Shown here: positions 12,946 to 19,902 of the stretch, one piece after another
Numbering within the stretch: the stretch's first letter is position 1
How the letters are laid out: each line of letters opens with the position of its first letter
IMG/VR virus record: IMGVR_UViG_3300047388_000168
Span: 1 to 20,369 of that record
Source: a virus
Direction: 5' to 3' (one strand)
Length of the DNA stretch: 20,369 nt
Notes under the pieces: generated by a model
Told to the model about the DNA's origin: nothing
The model's database searches: none
Seen by the model: the letters and a program-made list of their open reading frames with translations, nothing else
Position numbers and translations under genes: made by a program

Positions 12946-14133
12946 ATGCGTAACTTTCCTGATTGGTTAACCGCCTACGTCCAATACGCCAGCTATAGTG
13001 AAGCTCCTAAGCGAATGCACTTTTGGTCTGGTGTATCCGCTGTAGCCGGCGCTCTCCGCCGTCGTGTATGGATCGACATGAAGTACTTTCAATGGCATGC
13101 AAACCATTATTTAGTCTTCGTGGCACCGCCGGGTATCGTATCCAAATCCACCACGGTAGCCATTGCTATGAACATCCTACGCAAGGTACCTGGTATTAAC
13201 TTTGGCCCCGACGTGGTTACATGGCCCGCATTAGTAACGGCATTTGCTAGTTGTGGGGAATCTTTCCTCGTCGGTGATGAATATCACCATCAATGCGCTT
13301 TGACCTTGGAATCAAGTGAGTTTGGTAACTTAGTAAACCCTGCTGATCGAGAGCAAATAGACCTTCTTGTCTGCTTATGGGATAGCCGCCAGGGTTCATT
13401 CAAAAAGGTTACCAAGAGTTCTGGTTCCGACCATATAGAAAATCCTTGGATTAATATGATTGCGTGTACTACCCCTTCATGGATAGCGGGTAATTTTCCT
13501 GAATACATTATCGGCGGCGGTTTTACTTCCCGCTGTTTGTTTATCTACACTGAAGTCAAAGATAAACTAGTAGCCTACCCCAGTCTTGAAATCCCTGATG
13601 GTATGAAGGAACAACAAACAGCTTTAATTCAAGACCTTGAACACATATCCGTAGCTTTATCCGGCCCTTATAAACTATCCGCCGACGCTATTGAATGGGG
13701 TAAGATCTGGTATGTAAACCATTATGACCATCCTCCACCATTATTAAATGATGATCGCTTCGCTGGTTATATCGCCCGCAAGCAAACGCATCTTCACAAA
13801 CTCGCTATGGTATTAGCCGCTTCTTGTCGCGATGAATTAGTCATAACCGCCGACGAGTTAATCCTCGCCGATAAAATGATAAGCGATCTAGAAAAAGATA
13901 TGCCTAAAGTATTTTCTAAAATCGGCAGAACTGAGGAATCAATTCAGGCGGAACGATTTATTAATTTTGTTAAAGACAACAAGCAACTTCCTTATGCAGA
14001 TGCTTATAAATATATTCACACCCATTTCCCGGGAGCTTCTTCTTTCGAAGATGTAGTTCAAGGAGCTATTCGATCTGGTTATCTTGAGCTATTAAACACC
14101 ACGTCCGGTATAATGCTTAAATATAAAACTTAA
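12946..14133 (+). CDS. DUF3987-like phage replication ATPase
   Basis: The 395-aa product begins FPDWLTAYVQYASYSEAPKRMHFWSGVSAVAGALRRRVW, as in phage and plasmid proteins of the DUF3987 kind. A P-loop-like segment APPGIVSKSTT (60-70) and a Walker B-like FLVGDE (107-112) show an ATPase core; VSKST is one residue longer than a standard P-loop and lacks the second Gly. Later segments include ACTTPSWI (sensor-like position) and a helical C-terminal domain (about 330-390) that looks like a winged helix. A replicative helicase or loader role is likely from family and from its place behind the polymerase. It is the last rightward gene. Confidence 0.75.
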   Translation: MRNFPDWLTAYVQYASYSEAPKRMHFWSGVSAVAGALRRRVWIDMKYFQWHANHYLVFVAPPGIVSKSTTVAIAMNILRKVPGINFGPDVVTWPALVTAFASCGESFLVGDEYHHQCALTLESSEFGNLVNPADREQIDLLVCLWDSRQGSFKKVTKSSGSDHIENPWINMIACTTPSWIAGNFPEYIIGGGFTSRCLFIYTEVKDKLVAYPSLEIPDGMKEQQTALIQDLEHISVALSGPYKLSADAIEWGKIWYVNHYDHPPPLLNDDRFAGYIARKQTHLHKLAMVLAASCRDELVITADELILADKMISDLEKDMPKVFSKIGRTEESIQAERFINFVKDNKQLPYADAYKYIHTHFPGASSFEDVVQGAIRSGYLELLNTTSGIMLKYKT

Positions 14134-14171
14134 TGTACGTACAATATAAAAATATACTATACGTACATTAA
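14130..14171. terminator. Inverted repeat between convergent genes, possible bidirectional terminator
   Basis: TTAATGTACGTA (14130-14141) and TACGTACATTAA (14160-14171) form a perfect 12-bp inverted repeat with an 18-nt AT-rich loop. It fills the gap between the stop codons of the rightward ATPase gene and the leftward spanin gene. Both flanks are T-rich in the respective reading direction (CTATTTT rightward, AGTTTTATATTT leftward), so termination in both directions is plausible, though the stem is AT-rich. The ACGTAC core also appears at the two early promoters, so protein binding is an alternative. Confidence 0.55.
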
Positions 14172-14173
14172 AT

Positions 14174-14653
14174 CTATTTTCCACAAGTCTCAATATCCAG
14201 CCTAACCCTATCTTGTAGCACCTTAATCAGTGCGTCGTCGTCGCGGAATCTGGTGTCAATGTCGGGGCCGTAGTCTCTGGTTGTTTCACTAGATTGCGAA
14301 ACCACTGTTGGCTGTTCCTTGGCAGCATTATCGATTGATCCACCTCCGGTAACTTCACGCACGCTTGCTTGGCGTACTGGTTTGTTTGGCAAGCACTGAT
14401 AAAAATGGGGAGCATCATCAGCGGGAGGAGCTGCAACAGTCTTTTTATACTCTTCAATTTGTGTACTAGCGATTTCATTTGCCTTTGTTTCAACCTCTTG
14501 TTTATGAACTATAGACGCTGCCATTATTTGTTTGTCTTTTTCCTTGACAATATTTTCACCTTCGGTTATAAGGCTATGGCGATACCATAGAAACAGTACT
14601 AGTAGAAACACTCCTATTACTATTTCTATTATTAACCTTACGTTTTTGAACAT
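14174..14653 (-). CDS. Rz-like inner-membrane spanin subunit
   Basis: The 159-aa product has an N-terminal membrane anchor (about residues 6-24, RLIIEIVIGVFLLVLFLWY), followed by a charged helical region (ENIVKEKDKQIMAASIVHKQEVETKANEIASTQIEEYKK) and a long polar periplasmic part. This topology is that of i-spanins, which join the outer-membrane lipoprotein Rz1 and fuse the membranes in the last step of lysis. The nested lipoprotein gene in another frame at 14227-14478 supports this call strongly. The C-terminal part is longer than in lambda Rz. Its start lies inside the upstream gene (80-nt overlap) with a weak SD (AAAAGA). Confidence 0.8.
   Translation of the reverse strand: MFKNVRLIIEIVIGVFLLVLFLWYRHSLITEGENIVKEKDKQIMAASIVHKQEVETKANEIASTQIEEYKKTVAAPPADDAPHFYQCLPNKPVRQASVREVTGGGSIDNAAKEQPTVVSQSSETTRDYGPDIDTRFRDDDALIKVLQDRVRLDIETCGK
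14227..14478 (-). CDS. Rz1-like outer-membrane lipoprotein spanin (nested)
   Basis: This frame lies fully inside the i-spanin gene. I take the ATG at 14478 (83 aa), 4 nt after AAAGG; a TTG five codons earlier would also be in frame but sits directly on its SD. The product has basic residues, a hydrophobic signal stretch (LLQLLPLMMLPIFI) and the lipobox ISAC with Cys30 as the lipidated residue. The mature part contains several prolines (QPETTAPTLTPDS), as expected for o-spanins. Nested Rz1 inside Rz is the lambda-type arrangement. Length fits the family. Confidence 0.82.
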   Translation of the reverse strand: MKSLVHKLKSIKRLLQLLPLMMLPIFISACQTNQYAKQACVKLPEVDQSIMLPRNSQQWFRNLVKQPETTAPTLTPDSATTTH

Positions 14654-14819
14654 GTCTTTTAGCCTCCACTATATCTATAACTGGCTGCCATTCTTTTTCT
14701 GTAATATACCTAGAACCCTTTTCAGGGCTCTTCGGCATAGTATGATATTTTCTTGGAGGCATAGAAGCGTGTAACTTCCTTCTATACTTATCCAAGAAAT
14801 CTTCTATAAGAAGTCTCAT
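14574..14819 (-). CDS. Basic small protein before the spanins
   Basis: The frame starts in an ATGA overlap with the Ig/Fn3-like gene and overlaps the i-spanin start by 80 nt. The 81-aa product begins MRLLIEDFLDKYRRKLHASMPPRKYH, continues with SPEKGSRYITEKEWQPVIDIVEAKRHVQKRKV and ends in a Ser/Asn-rich tail read over the spanin start. The first 60 residues look like a real basic helical protein; the tail may be a run-on. I do not recognise the family. Being between structural and lysis genes fits a late role. Confidence 0.6.
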   Translation of the reverse strand: MRLLIEDFLDKYRRKLHASMPPRKYHTMPKSPEKGSRYITEKEWQPVIDIVEAKRHVQKRKVNNRNSNRSVSTSTVSMVSP

Positions 14820-15121
14820 ACAACAGTTACAGAAATAGTAGGCGCCGAGGGAGCCGCCTCAACTGCTACTACTGTTACAGCTTCTGCTTGACTAAGATCC
14901 CCTTCTTTAACCGCCGGGTTAGTATCAAATACACTTGCTTGGTATTGATAAGTACCCGGAGCCAAGTCGGTTGGATCATCAAATGTAGATGAAGGGTAAG
15001 ATACAGTTCCTACAATATTACCATCCCTTAGTACGTGAGCCCCACCGATACGATTGGTTGGGAGGGCGGAGCCGTCGGAGCGTGTCGTCGGATAAGTAAT
15101 AACCACAGTTGCTTTAGCCAT
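14816..15121 (-). CDS. Ig/Fn3-like beta-sandwich protein
   Basis: The 101-aa product begins MAKATVVITYPTTRSDGSALPTNRIGG and has strands spaced as in Ig-like or fibronectin type III domains: AHVLRDGNIVGTVSYPSS, then DLAPGTYQYQASVFDTN, then EGDLSQAEAVTVVAVEA. APGTYQYQ followed by S-x-A-x-x-V-x-V resembles the end strands of Fn3. Such single domains decorate phage virions and can bind glycans or host surface weakly. The ribosome-binding site is GAGGATTTTAAA, the same form as used at 3275. No signal peptide is present, in line with a virion protein. Confidence 0.6.
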   Translation of the reverse strand: MAKATVVITYPTTRSDGSALPTNRIGGAHVLRDGNIVGTVSYPSSTFDDPTDLAPGTYQYQASVFDTNPAVKEGDLSQAEAVTVVAVEAAPSAPTISVTVV

Positions 15122-15140
15122 TTTAAAATCCTCATAAATT

Positions 15141-15154
15141 ACTCCTTAAGGAGT
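15141..15154. promoter_or_regulatory. Perfect palindrome holding an SD sequence
   Basis: ACTCCTTAAGGAGT is a 14-bp perfect palindrome between two leftward genes. On the leftward strand it contains AAGGAG, a full Shine-Dalgarno, 6 nt before an ATG at 15135. That ATG opens a 35-codon frame (to 15028) overlapping the Ig/Fn3-like gene. Folded as a 5-bp stem with TTAA loop, the hairpin would hide half of the SD. It lacks a T-tract, so it is not a terminator. Confidence 0.4.
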
Positions 15155-15163
15155 GTTAAAAAA

Positions 15164-15301
15164 TTAATGAACATCACTCTGCTGTTTAGCTTTAGCAATT
15201 GCTGCTTCGATATCGTTTTGATATCTAGTAGCTCTTGCTTTATTATTTCTCCAGATAAGAAATAATCCTACTACAAGTAATCCAAATATAATATAACCCA
15301 T
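15164..15301 (-). CDS. Single-pass membrane protein, 45 aa
   Basis: The ATG at 15301 follows GTGAGGTAGTT, a good ribosome-binding site. The 45-aa product begins with a hydrophobic helix (about residues 3-17, YIIFGLLVVGLFLIW), followed by a basic patch (RNNKARATR) and a helical charged tail (YQNDIEAAIAKAKQQ). Positive charge after the helix predicts N-out, C-in. It lies between the holin-sized gene and the Ig/Fn3-like gene, so it may be part of the lysis cassette, as a holin, an antiholin or an accessory membrane protein. Family not recognised. Confidence 0.65.
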   Translation of the reverse strand: MGYIIFGLLVVGLFLIWRNNKARATRYQNDIEAAIAKAKQQSDVH

Positions 15302-15308
15302 AACTACC

Positions 15309-15494
15309 TCACTGATTTTTACTGTTAACAAATCCACGCCAAAAGGTTAGTACCGCCGATGTTGCTAGATAATACTTCAAATGACTCTCTGGTATAATAC
15401 CAGTAACACCGCATAAAGCCGCAATAGTTCCTTGAGCTAATCCTAGTACTTTTGTACCTTCTTCTTTTATTACATTCCGAGTAATCTGTATCAT
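15309..15494 (-). CDS. Holin-sized membrane protein, holin candidate
   Basis: The 61-aa product starts in an ATGA overlap with the endolysin gene. It has an amphipathic N-terminus (MIQITRNVIKEEGTKVLG), a hydrophobic segment (about 17-33, GLAQGTIAALCGVTGII), a short polar turn (PESHLKYY) and a second weaker segment (LATSAVLTFWRGF) with a basic end. Two membrane segments, small size and coupling to the endolysin gene make it the best holin candidate here. LTFWRG endings occur in small phage membrane proteins I have seen beside lysis genes. Direct evidence for pore formation cannot be had from sequence. Confidence 0.6.
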   Translation of the reverse strand: MIQITRNVIKEEGTKVLGLAQGTIAALCGVTGIIPESHLKYYLATSAVLTFWRGFVNSKNQ

Positions 15495-15874
15495 TTTACA
15501 CCTCCATAAGTCATAGAGAAATGGTTACCATCTGGGCGAGTAGTAAACCGCCCGCCCCAGCAACATAAAGGATCTAAAGACTCCCAATAGATACCCATAC
15601 TAGTATAAGCATAAGTATCTGTTAGATATACACCATCCTTAAACAATTGTAAATCAATAGCCAATCTTTGTGTATGAAGGCTATGAGATATCCCAGCACC
15701 ACTTTGGGCGTTTAATGCGGCTTGCTCTGGTGTTCTATAACACTCTCCAAAGGTAACTTCATACCCATTCTTATAAACCCACTGAATAAGTAATGCTACA
15801 TATTGTGGGAATAAAGTTTGCTGTTGGTGCAGTGTTAAATCATTAGGTCTACGAATTATTGGTGTATCTGACAT
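15491..15874 (-). CDS. M15-family peptidase endolysin
   Basis: The 127-aa protein is a compact VanY/L-alanyl-D-glutamate peptidase-like enzyme. The zinc-binding pattern SLHTQRLAID (His67, Asp74) matches SxHxxxxAxD, and NHF (His118) gives the third ligand, with Asp115 just before it as possible catalytic residue. GECYRTPEQAAL (43-54) is the conserved N-terminal loop of the family. It cuts peptide cross-links of peptidoglycan. There is no signal peptide, so it needs a holin to reach the wall; the holin candidate follows directly. Length fits single-domain phage endolysins of Gram-negative hosts. Confidence 0.9.
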   Translation of the reverse strand: MSDTPIIRRPNDLTLHQQQTLFPQYVALLIQWVYKNGYEVTFGECYRTPEQAALNAQSGAGISHSLHTQRLAIDLQLFKDGVYLTDTYAYTSMGIYWESLDPLCCWGGRFTTRPDGNHFSMTYGGVK

Positions 15875-16194
15875 GGTGTATTCTCAACTAAACATTTAGG
15901 GAGGGGCGGAGGCATGATTCCGTGAACAGCTAGCTCCATTCTTAATGAGTCAACATGCTCACGTAACATCATAGATTCTGTTTCAGCTTTCCATGCCGTT
16001 TGTTTTGCAAGTTCGGCTATATCTTTTGCTTGATAAGATTGGGCAGTCATGAAAATAACTATGAGGGCAAGCAATCCAAACCAAGGCAATGGGCTATTAG
16101 TAATCTTTTTCACGAGCACGCTAAATGAATTACCGTCACCATCGTTATTGATCAGGGGACTTTCTGACCAATGATTCTGTTTTGGAACGCTCAT
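15856..16194 (-). CDS. Membrane-anchored coiled-coil protein
   Basis: The 112-aa product has a polar N-terminus of about 35 residues, one membrane segment (about 37-51, LPWFGLLALIVIFMT), a helical region (QAKDIAELAKQTAWKAETESMMLREHVDSLRMEL) and a Pro-rich end with two Cys (PPPLPKCLVENTPC). The layout recalls spanin-like or tail-lysis membrane proteins, but a spanin pair is already present downstream. It overlaps the endolysin gene by 19 nt and the gene before it by 4 nt, so it is coupled to the lysis cassette. Function unknown. Confidence 0.65.
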   Translation of the reverse strand: MSVPKQNHWSESPLINNDGDGNSFSVLVKKITNSPLPWFGLLALIVIFMTAQSYQAKDIAELAKQTAWKAETESMMLREHVDSLRMELAVHGIMPPPLPKCLVENTPCQIHQ

Positions 16195-16523
16195 GGGTGC
16201 CCCTTAGTAGAGAACACATTAGCCCATAGCCATGCAAATGCCCCGGCAAACGATATCATTGCCGCTATTACAATACCGAGCGCCTTCCATGCTCCTTTTA
16301 GTTCGCTGCGATCAGTGGTTATTCCACTCACGACACCACCTTGATTCGATACTTGCTCTTTGAGTTCCGTGAATCTTCGGTCATCTTCCTTTTCATGGTT
16401 TTTACGCCAATTACGCGACTCTTGCACATAGAGCAGCATCTCGATTTTAAATCGTTGCTCATCCTTGGCGACTTCTGCCAATCGTGCCATTTCATCAGGT
16501 CGTGTAGTAGGGCTATTGCTCAT
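16191..16523 (-). CDS. Coiled-coil protein with C-terminal membrane segment (XhlA-like layout)
   Basis: I use the ATG at 16523, which overlaps the tailspike stop as ATGA; an ATG two codons earlier (16529) is equally possible, and neither has a clear SD. The 110-aa product has a charged helical region (about 10-60, with RRFTELKEQVSNQGG), a GITTDRSELKGAWK linker and a membrane segment near the C-terminus (about 81-102). A soluble coiled coil followed by one C-terminal helix is the layout of XhlA-type lysis proteins and some holins. Sequence identity to those is not evident, so the link is tentative. Confidence 0.6.
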   Translation of the reverse strand: MSNSPTTRPDEMARLAEVAKDEQRFKIEMLLYVQESRNWRKNHEKEDDRRFTELKEQVSNQGGVVSGITTDRSELKGAWKALGIVIAAMISFAGAFAWLWANVFSTKGHP

Positions 16524-18277
16524 ACGCATTCAGCCATGAAATAGGTTTCATCCGTGGCACCTGAAATAGTAAGATTTCCGCCTGTATCTTGACGCACATA
16601 AATTTCCCATGTCGTATTAGTTGCAGAATTATCTACTAACCAAGTACACATAAATGAATTTGCACCAGTCCCGGACATCTCGTCTGTATATGTCTTAAAT
16701 GCTGCACCATTGGCATAAAGCGCGAGAATCACTCTTGACTGATCTACGCCTGCCGTAAACTTCACACAGGTAGTAATGCGCTGTTTCCGCTTAGTTTGTG
16801 GGGTGTAAGTACTGCTAGCATAGCAATTTGTTTCATCAAATACCTTGGTTCCAAATGTTACTTTAGTAAATGTTGCAGTAGTAACTCCAGTCTGATCAGT
16901 GCCATTTTTATGCGCTGAAACTCTCGGACATATATCTCCATAAAGCTGTGCTGTGGAATCAAGCACATAAGTTGCTATAACACCAGATGATTGAATCAGG
17001 TTACGATTCTCCAGTATTGATCCTTGCACATTAACACTGGCAGTATTCCATGTAGTGCCAAGATGGGTATTTCTGGCTGACATATCGCAATTGCTTTTAA
17101 ACTGTAATGCATATTTGTTATTGCTGTCAGTGGCTGAAATAAAGCCGCCATCAATGGAGCCAGTACAGCCATCAAACTCCATTCCAACTGCTGCCTCTGT
17201 TGCTCCAGATGGCATTTCAATGTAAGGCCCAGTCATGACTATACCGGCTGTATTCGTAATCAAAACCTGATCCGTACCGCGATTATTTTCCCATTCACAG
17301 GCAATAAAATTAAAGCCACGATTCGCAGTGGTAGTAGGGAAATTCATGCCACCAGCGGTCGATGACGATGACCCACAGGCTTCAGTAATACAGTTATACC
17401 AATTGATATAATTAAACGTACCGCCATCCACGGAGGCCAGCTTAATCCATCCAGAAGAATTAATAACAGTATTGCCGCATGAATCAAGTTCAACATCAAT
17501 AAAATCAATGTTCCAGTTTTGATCCAAGAACCCCACGCCATAATCTGCGAACTTCCTGATTCTTACAGATTGCAGCATCGGCATAGAGCGCATGTTCCAG
17601 CCAATTGCAAGTCCCTTTACTTGATTTCCTGCGTTTGTACCATCTAGAGTAAGATTTCTAAAGGTAACAATTTTTCTATCTACTGGAAACCCTCCAATAC
17701 CAGAGCCTCTAGCATCAACAAAGATATTATTTGCCATTACCCCGTTAGCAGCAGTACACATCAAATTAGTGTCATATTTCCCCATTCCCTCCCAATTCAC
17801 TCCCGTAGCAACAGGAAGCGTATTGTTAAAGTTCATCGAACCGGAAGGGAAGCGAATTGTGCCACCACCTAATTGAGTTGCCACTAAAGTAGCATTTGTA
17901 ACAGCAGTCACATTTGCAGCAGCAGTGACAGAAGTTCCTCCACCATAGCGCTGTAACAATAAAACACCAATTTGATCATGTGATGGTATATATAAATTAG
18001 TAGGCGTCACGCTCGCAGCAGATTCTGCGGCGGTTTGGGGATATTTAATAGCTAAATAACTTACTAAGGTTTTAAGCCCATTTAATAAATCCCCTATAAA
18101 GGTTCTAGACCCAGTACCTCCGTTAGCTTCTTCTAAAGGTAAGTCAGAAGTTAAAGCTGTTCTTGCTTGTGCCTTTGTAGTAGCGTCCGCAAAAATAGTA
18201 AACTTAATAGTATCTACTGCATTGAGCCAAGCAGCGGATACAACCGTTTTTAAATCTTGGAAATTAATAAGTGCCAT
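16520..18277 (-). CDS. Tailspike/tail fibre protein with beta-helix fold
   Basis: The 585-aa protein has a short N-terminal virion-attachment part (MALINFQDLKTVVSAAWLNAV) and the motif EEANGGTGSRTF (49-60), which is common in phage tail fibres. From about residue 110 to 430 it shows the rhythm of a parallel beta-helix of the pectate-lyase type (GGGTIRFPSGSMNFNNTLPV, VTFRNLTLDGTN, many Asn and Gly turns). The C-terminal part (about 450-585) looks like a separate beta domain for trimerisation or receptor binding. The likely role is to bind or cleave host surface polysaccharide. Catalytic residues cannot be named. It is preceded by a 1-nt gap and overlaps the next gene. Confidence 0.8.
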   Translation of the reverse strand: MALINFQDLKTVVSAAWLNAVDTIKFTIFADATTKAQARTALTSDLPLEEANGGTGSRTFIGDLLNGLKTLVSYLAIKYPQTAAESAASVTPTNLYIPSHDQIGVLLLQRYGGGTSVTAAANVTAVTNATLVATQLGGGTIRFPSGSMNFNNTLPVATGVNWEGMGKYDTNLMCTAANGVMANNIFVDARGSGIGGFPVDRKIVTFRNLTLDGTNAGNQVKGLAIGWNMRSMPMLQSVRIRKFADYGVGFLDQNWNIDFIDVELDSCGNTVINSSGWIKLASVDGGTFNYINWYNCITEACGSSSSTAGGMNFPTTTANRGFNFIACEWENNRGTDQVLITNTAGIVMTGPYIEMPSGATEAAVGMEFDGCTGSIDGGFISATDSNNKYALQFKSNCDMSARNTHLGTTWNTASVNVQGSILENRNLIQSSGVIATYVLDSTAQLYGDICPRVSAHKNGTDQTGVTTATFTKVTFGTKVFDETNCYASSTYTPQTKRKQRITTCVKFTAGVDQSRVILALYANGAAFKTYTDEMSGTGANSFMCTWLVDNSATNTTWEIYVRQDTGGNLTISGATDETYFMAECV

Positions 18278-18278
18278 T

Positions 18279-18584
18279 TTAGGTTTCCGTTACAAGAGGG
18301 TTTCCAGCTATCATACAACCGGAAACAGCAAGACCCGCTCTAGCAGATCTACCGTTAATAGTACAAAACATAATATCAATATCTGTTTGGGGTTGTTCCC
18401 AAGGAACTGTTTGGATATCAACAACACCTTTAACAAAGTCTTGTGGTTGTCTAGGTTCATTATGCTCCGGACATCTGTATTGACCTTGCCAGTTTTTAAC
18501 TAATTCAGAAGCCTTACGTTTCCGCCCACACATAGAGCATGCGGCATTCCAGTCACCTAGGGAGAAAAAACTAGATCTACCCAT
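18279..18584 (-). CDS. Small zinc-ribbon late protein
   Basis: I take the ATG at 18584 (101 aa, MGRSSFFSLGDWNAACSMCG), which has GGGG 8-9 nt upstream and overlaps the ligase stop by 8 nt; an ATG eight codons earlier lies deeper in the ligase gene. CSMC (residues 16-19) and Cys38-Pro-Glu-His41 (CPEH) form a likely zinc site. The second half (VDIQTVPWEQPQTDIDIMFCTINGRSARAGLAVSGCMIAGNPL) is hydrophobic and Gly-rich. A place directly before the tailspike gene suggests a virion or assembly protein. I recall this type from phage late operons but cannot give a function. Confidence 0.7.
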   Translation of the reverse strand: MGRSSFFSLGDWNAACSMCGRKRKASELVKNWQGQYRCPEHNEPRQPQDFVKGVVDIQTVPWEQPQTDIDIMFCTINGRSARAGLAVSGCMIAGNPLVTET

Positions 18585-19902
18585 ATTTAATCCCCGTAGC
18601 AAAGCCATAAGATTGTAGCTCAGGTAACTGGTCTTCTAATCGCTTACCTATGTCTGTCCTAAACATAACATTAGAAGGCCATTTAATCTTCCATGCTATA
18701 TCATAAGCATTATCAATAGCCTTTTTAACAGTATTACCATGACCTCCTGCTATCAATACATAAGGCCCAGCTGTCATAGGTGTAGTAACTCTTTCCACTT
18801 TCCCTTCTACTATCATAGGAGCTTGGCCTACCATTACTTCTTGAAAATGGATATGCTCCATATCAGAAGGATTCATTCCATATATAGGAAAGCCCTCACC
18901 AGTTCCCCAAGGTTTAATATCTAAAGGGAAATCTTCATGAGCCATAATAACACCTACAGCTATATCTGTAGAAGCTCTTAATGTATCCCTACCTTCTATC
19001 AAGTCGGCTATCCATTGCACTGGATCACCTTTAAATACTTCTTGTCTAATACAAAAATCGGGCCATCCAAGTCTCATAGTAAATTCAAACGGCCAAGGAT
19101 TTCCCTTATCATCTATCATGCAATTAACATCACAAGGACCGACATAATTAACCATATGTAAGTAATCTGTTATAGGTTCTAATACCATATCAAATAACTT
19201 AGATTTAGTTGTATGTCTAAGCACTGTTCCCATCTCACCAGTGTTTTGCCCAAGATCATCATTCATAAACTTTTTATGCTCAAAGCATTCTTCAATAACA
19301 CTAGACCAACCGCCGGGGCCGAACATACCAGAGACCCCCATCTCAATCCCTTTAACCTTTTCCTGTAGCATAAGTTCCCCTTTAAACAGTCCATCCTTTT
19401 TCCACTTCTCTAATATAAATACAGCCTCACTAGGTGTATTTGCCACAAACGTCATAGCCTTATTAGCAGTTCCGCCCCAAGGCTTCATAGCATAAGCCTT
19501 TTTGGTTTTGACTATTAGTTTAATAGCTTCTTCCACACTAGACACTACTTGATAGGGAAGTGTTTTAATCCCATATCGTTTAAGAACTTCTTGTCCTACA
19601 CCACGGTCTAATTCTAATTCAGCTGATTTAGCGTTGGCGCCAAATATAGGATAGCCCTTACCAAAGTATTCATTCAACTCTAATGTATAATCACTATTTC
19701 CTGTAAGTATAATTAAATCCGCCCAGTCCATTTGAGGCTTCCATTCTTTAGGTTTATCCACCATCCCATTACCAAAGGGGCGTTGATCACCTGCCTTTGT
19801 AGGGGGTAACCAATACTTAACCATATGCCCAGCATCTTGAGCACGGATAGCTATATCCAATCCATTACCGTCCCCACCAGTATCCATTACAAATACTTTC
19901 AT
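18577..19902 (-). CDS. PurD-like ATP-grasp ligase
   Basis: The 441-aa protein resembles phosphoribosylamine-glycine ligase (PurD, GARS). Visible features: an N-terminal domain (MKVFVMDTGGDGNGLDIAIRA), the helix before the ATP-grasp (GANAKSAELELDR, about 88-100), Lys140 in AMKPWGG (ATP phosphate contact), LMLQEKVKGIEMGVSG (177-192), QNTGEMGTV (219-227, like NTGGMGAY of PurD) and PFEFTMRLGWPD (271-282, like EFNxRFGDPE). In PurD the Asn of EFN binds metal; here it is Thr275. So it is an ATP-dependent carboxylate-amine ligase whose substrate may differ. It is cotranscribed with virion genes, with no other purine gene near. Host purine supply, base modification or virion ligation are possible roles. 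Confidence 0.82.
   Translation of the reverse strand: MKVFVMDTGGDGNGLDIAIRAQDAGHMVKYWLPPTKAGDQRPFGNGMVDKPKEWKPQMDWADLIILTGNSDYTLELNEYFGKGYPIFGANAKSAELELDRGVGQEVLKRYGIKTLPYQVVSSVEEAIKLIVKTKKAYAMKPWGGTANKAMTFVANTPSEAVFILEKWKKDGLFKGELMLQEKVKGIEMGVSGMFGPGGWSSVIEECFEHKKFMNDDLGQNTGEMGTVLRHTTKSKLFDMVLEPITDYLHMVNYVGPCDVNCMIDDKGNPWPFEFTMRLGWPDFCIRQEVFKGDPVQWIADLIEGRDTLRASTDIAVGVIMAHEDFPLDIKPWGTGEGFPIYGMNPSDMEHIHFQEVMVGQAPMIVEGKVERVTTPMTAGPYVLIAGGHGNTVKKAIDNAYDIAWKIKWPSNVMFRTDIGKRLEDQLPELQSYGFATGIKYG

Noticed and set aside
15141-15154. Palindrome read as an intrinsic terminator
   Set aside because: On the leftward strand it is followed by AATTTATG, not a T-tract, and it contains a perfect SD, so a translation role fits better.
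18222-18503. Rightward frame opposite the zinc-ribbon late gene
   Set aside because: It is antisense to two well-packed leftward genes, without SD or known motif.
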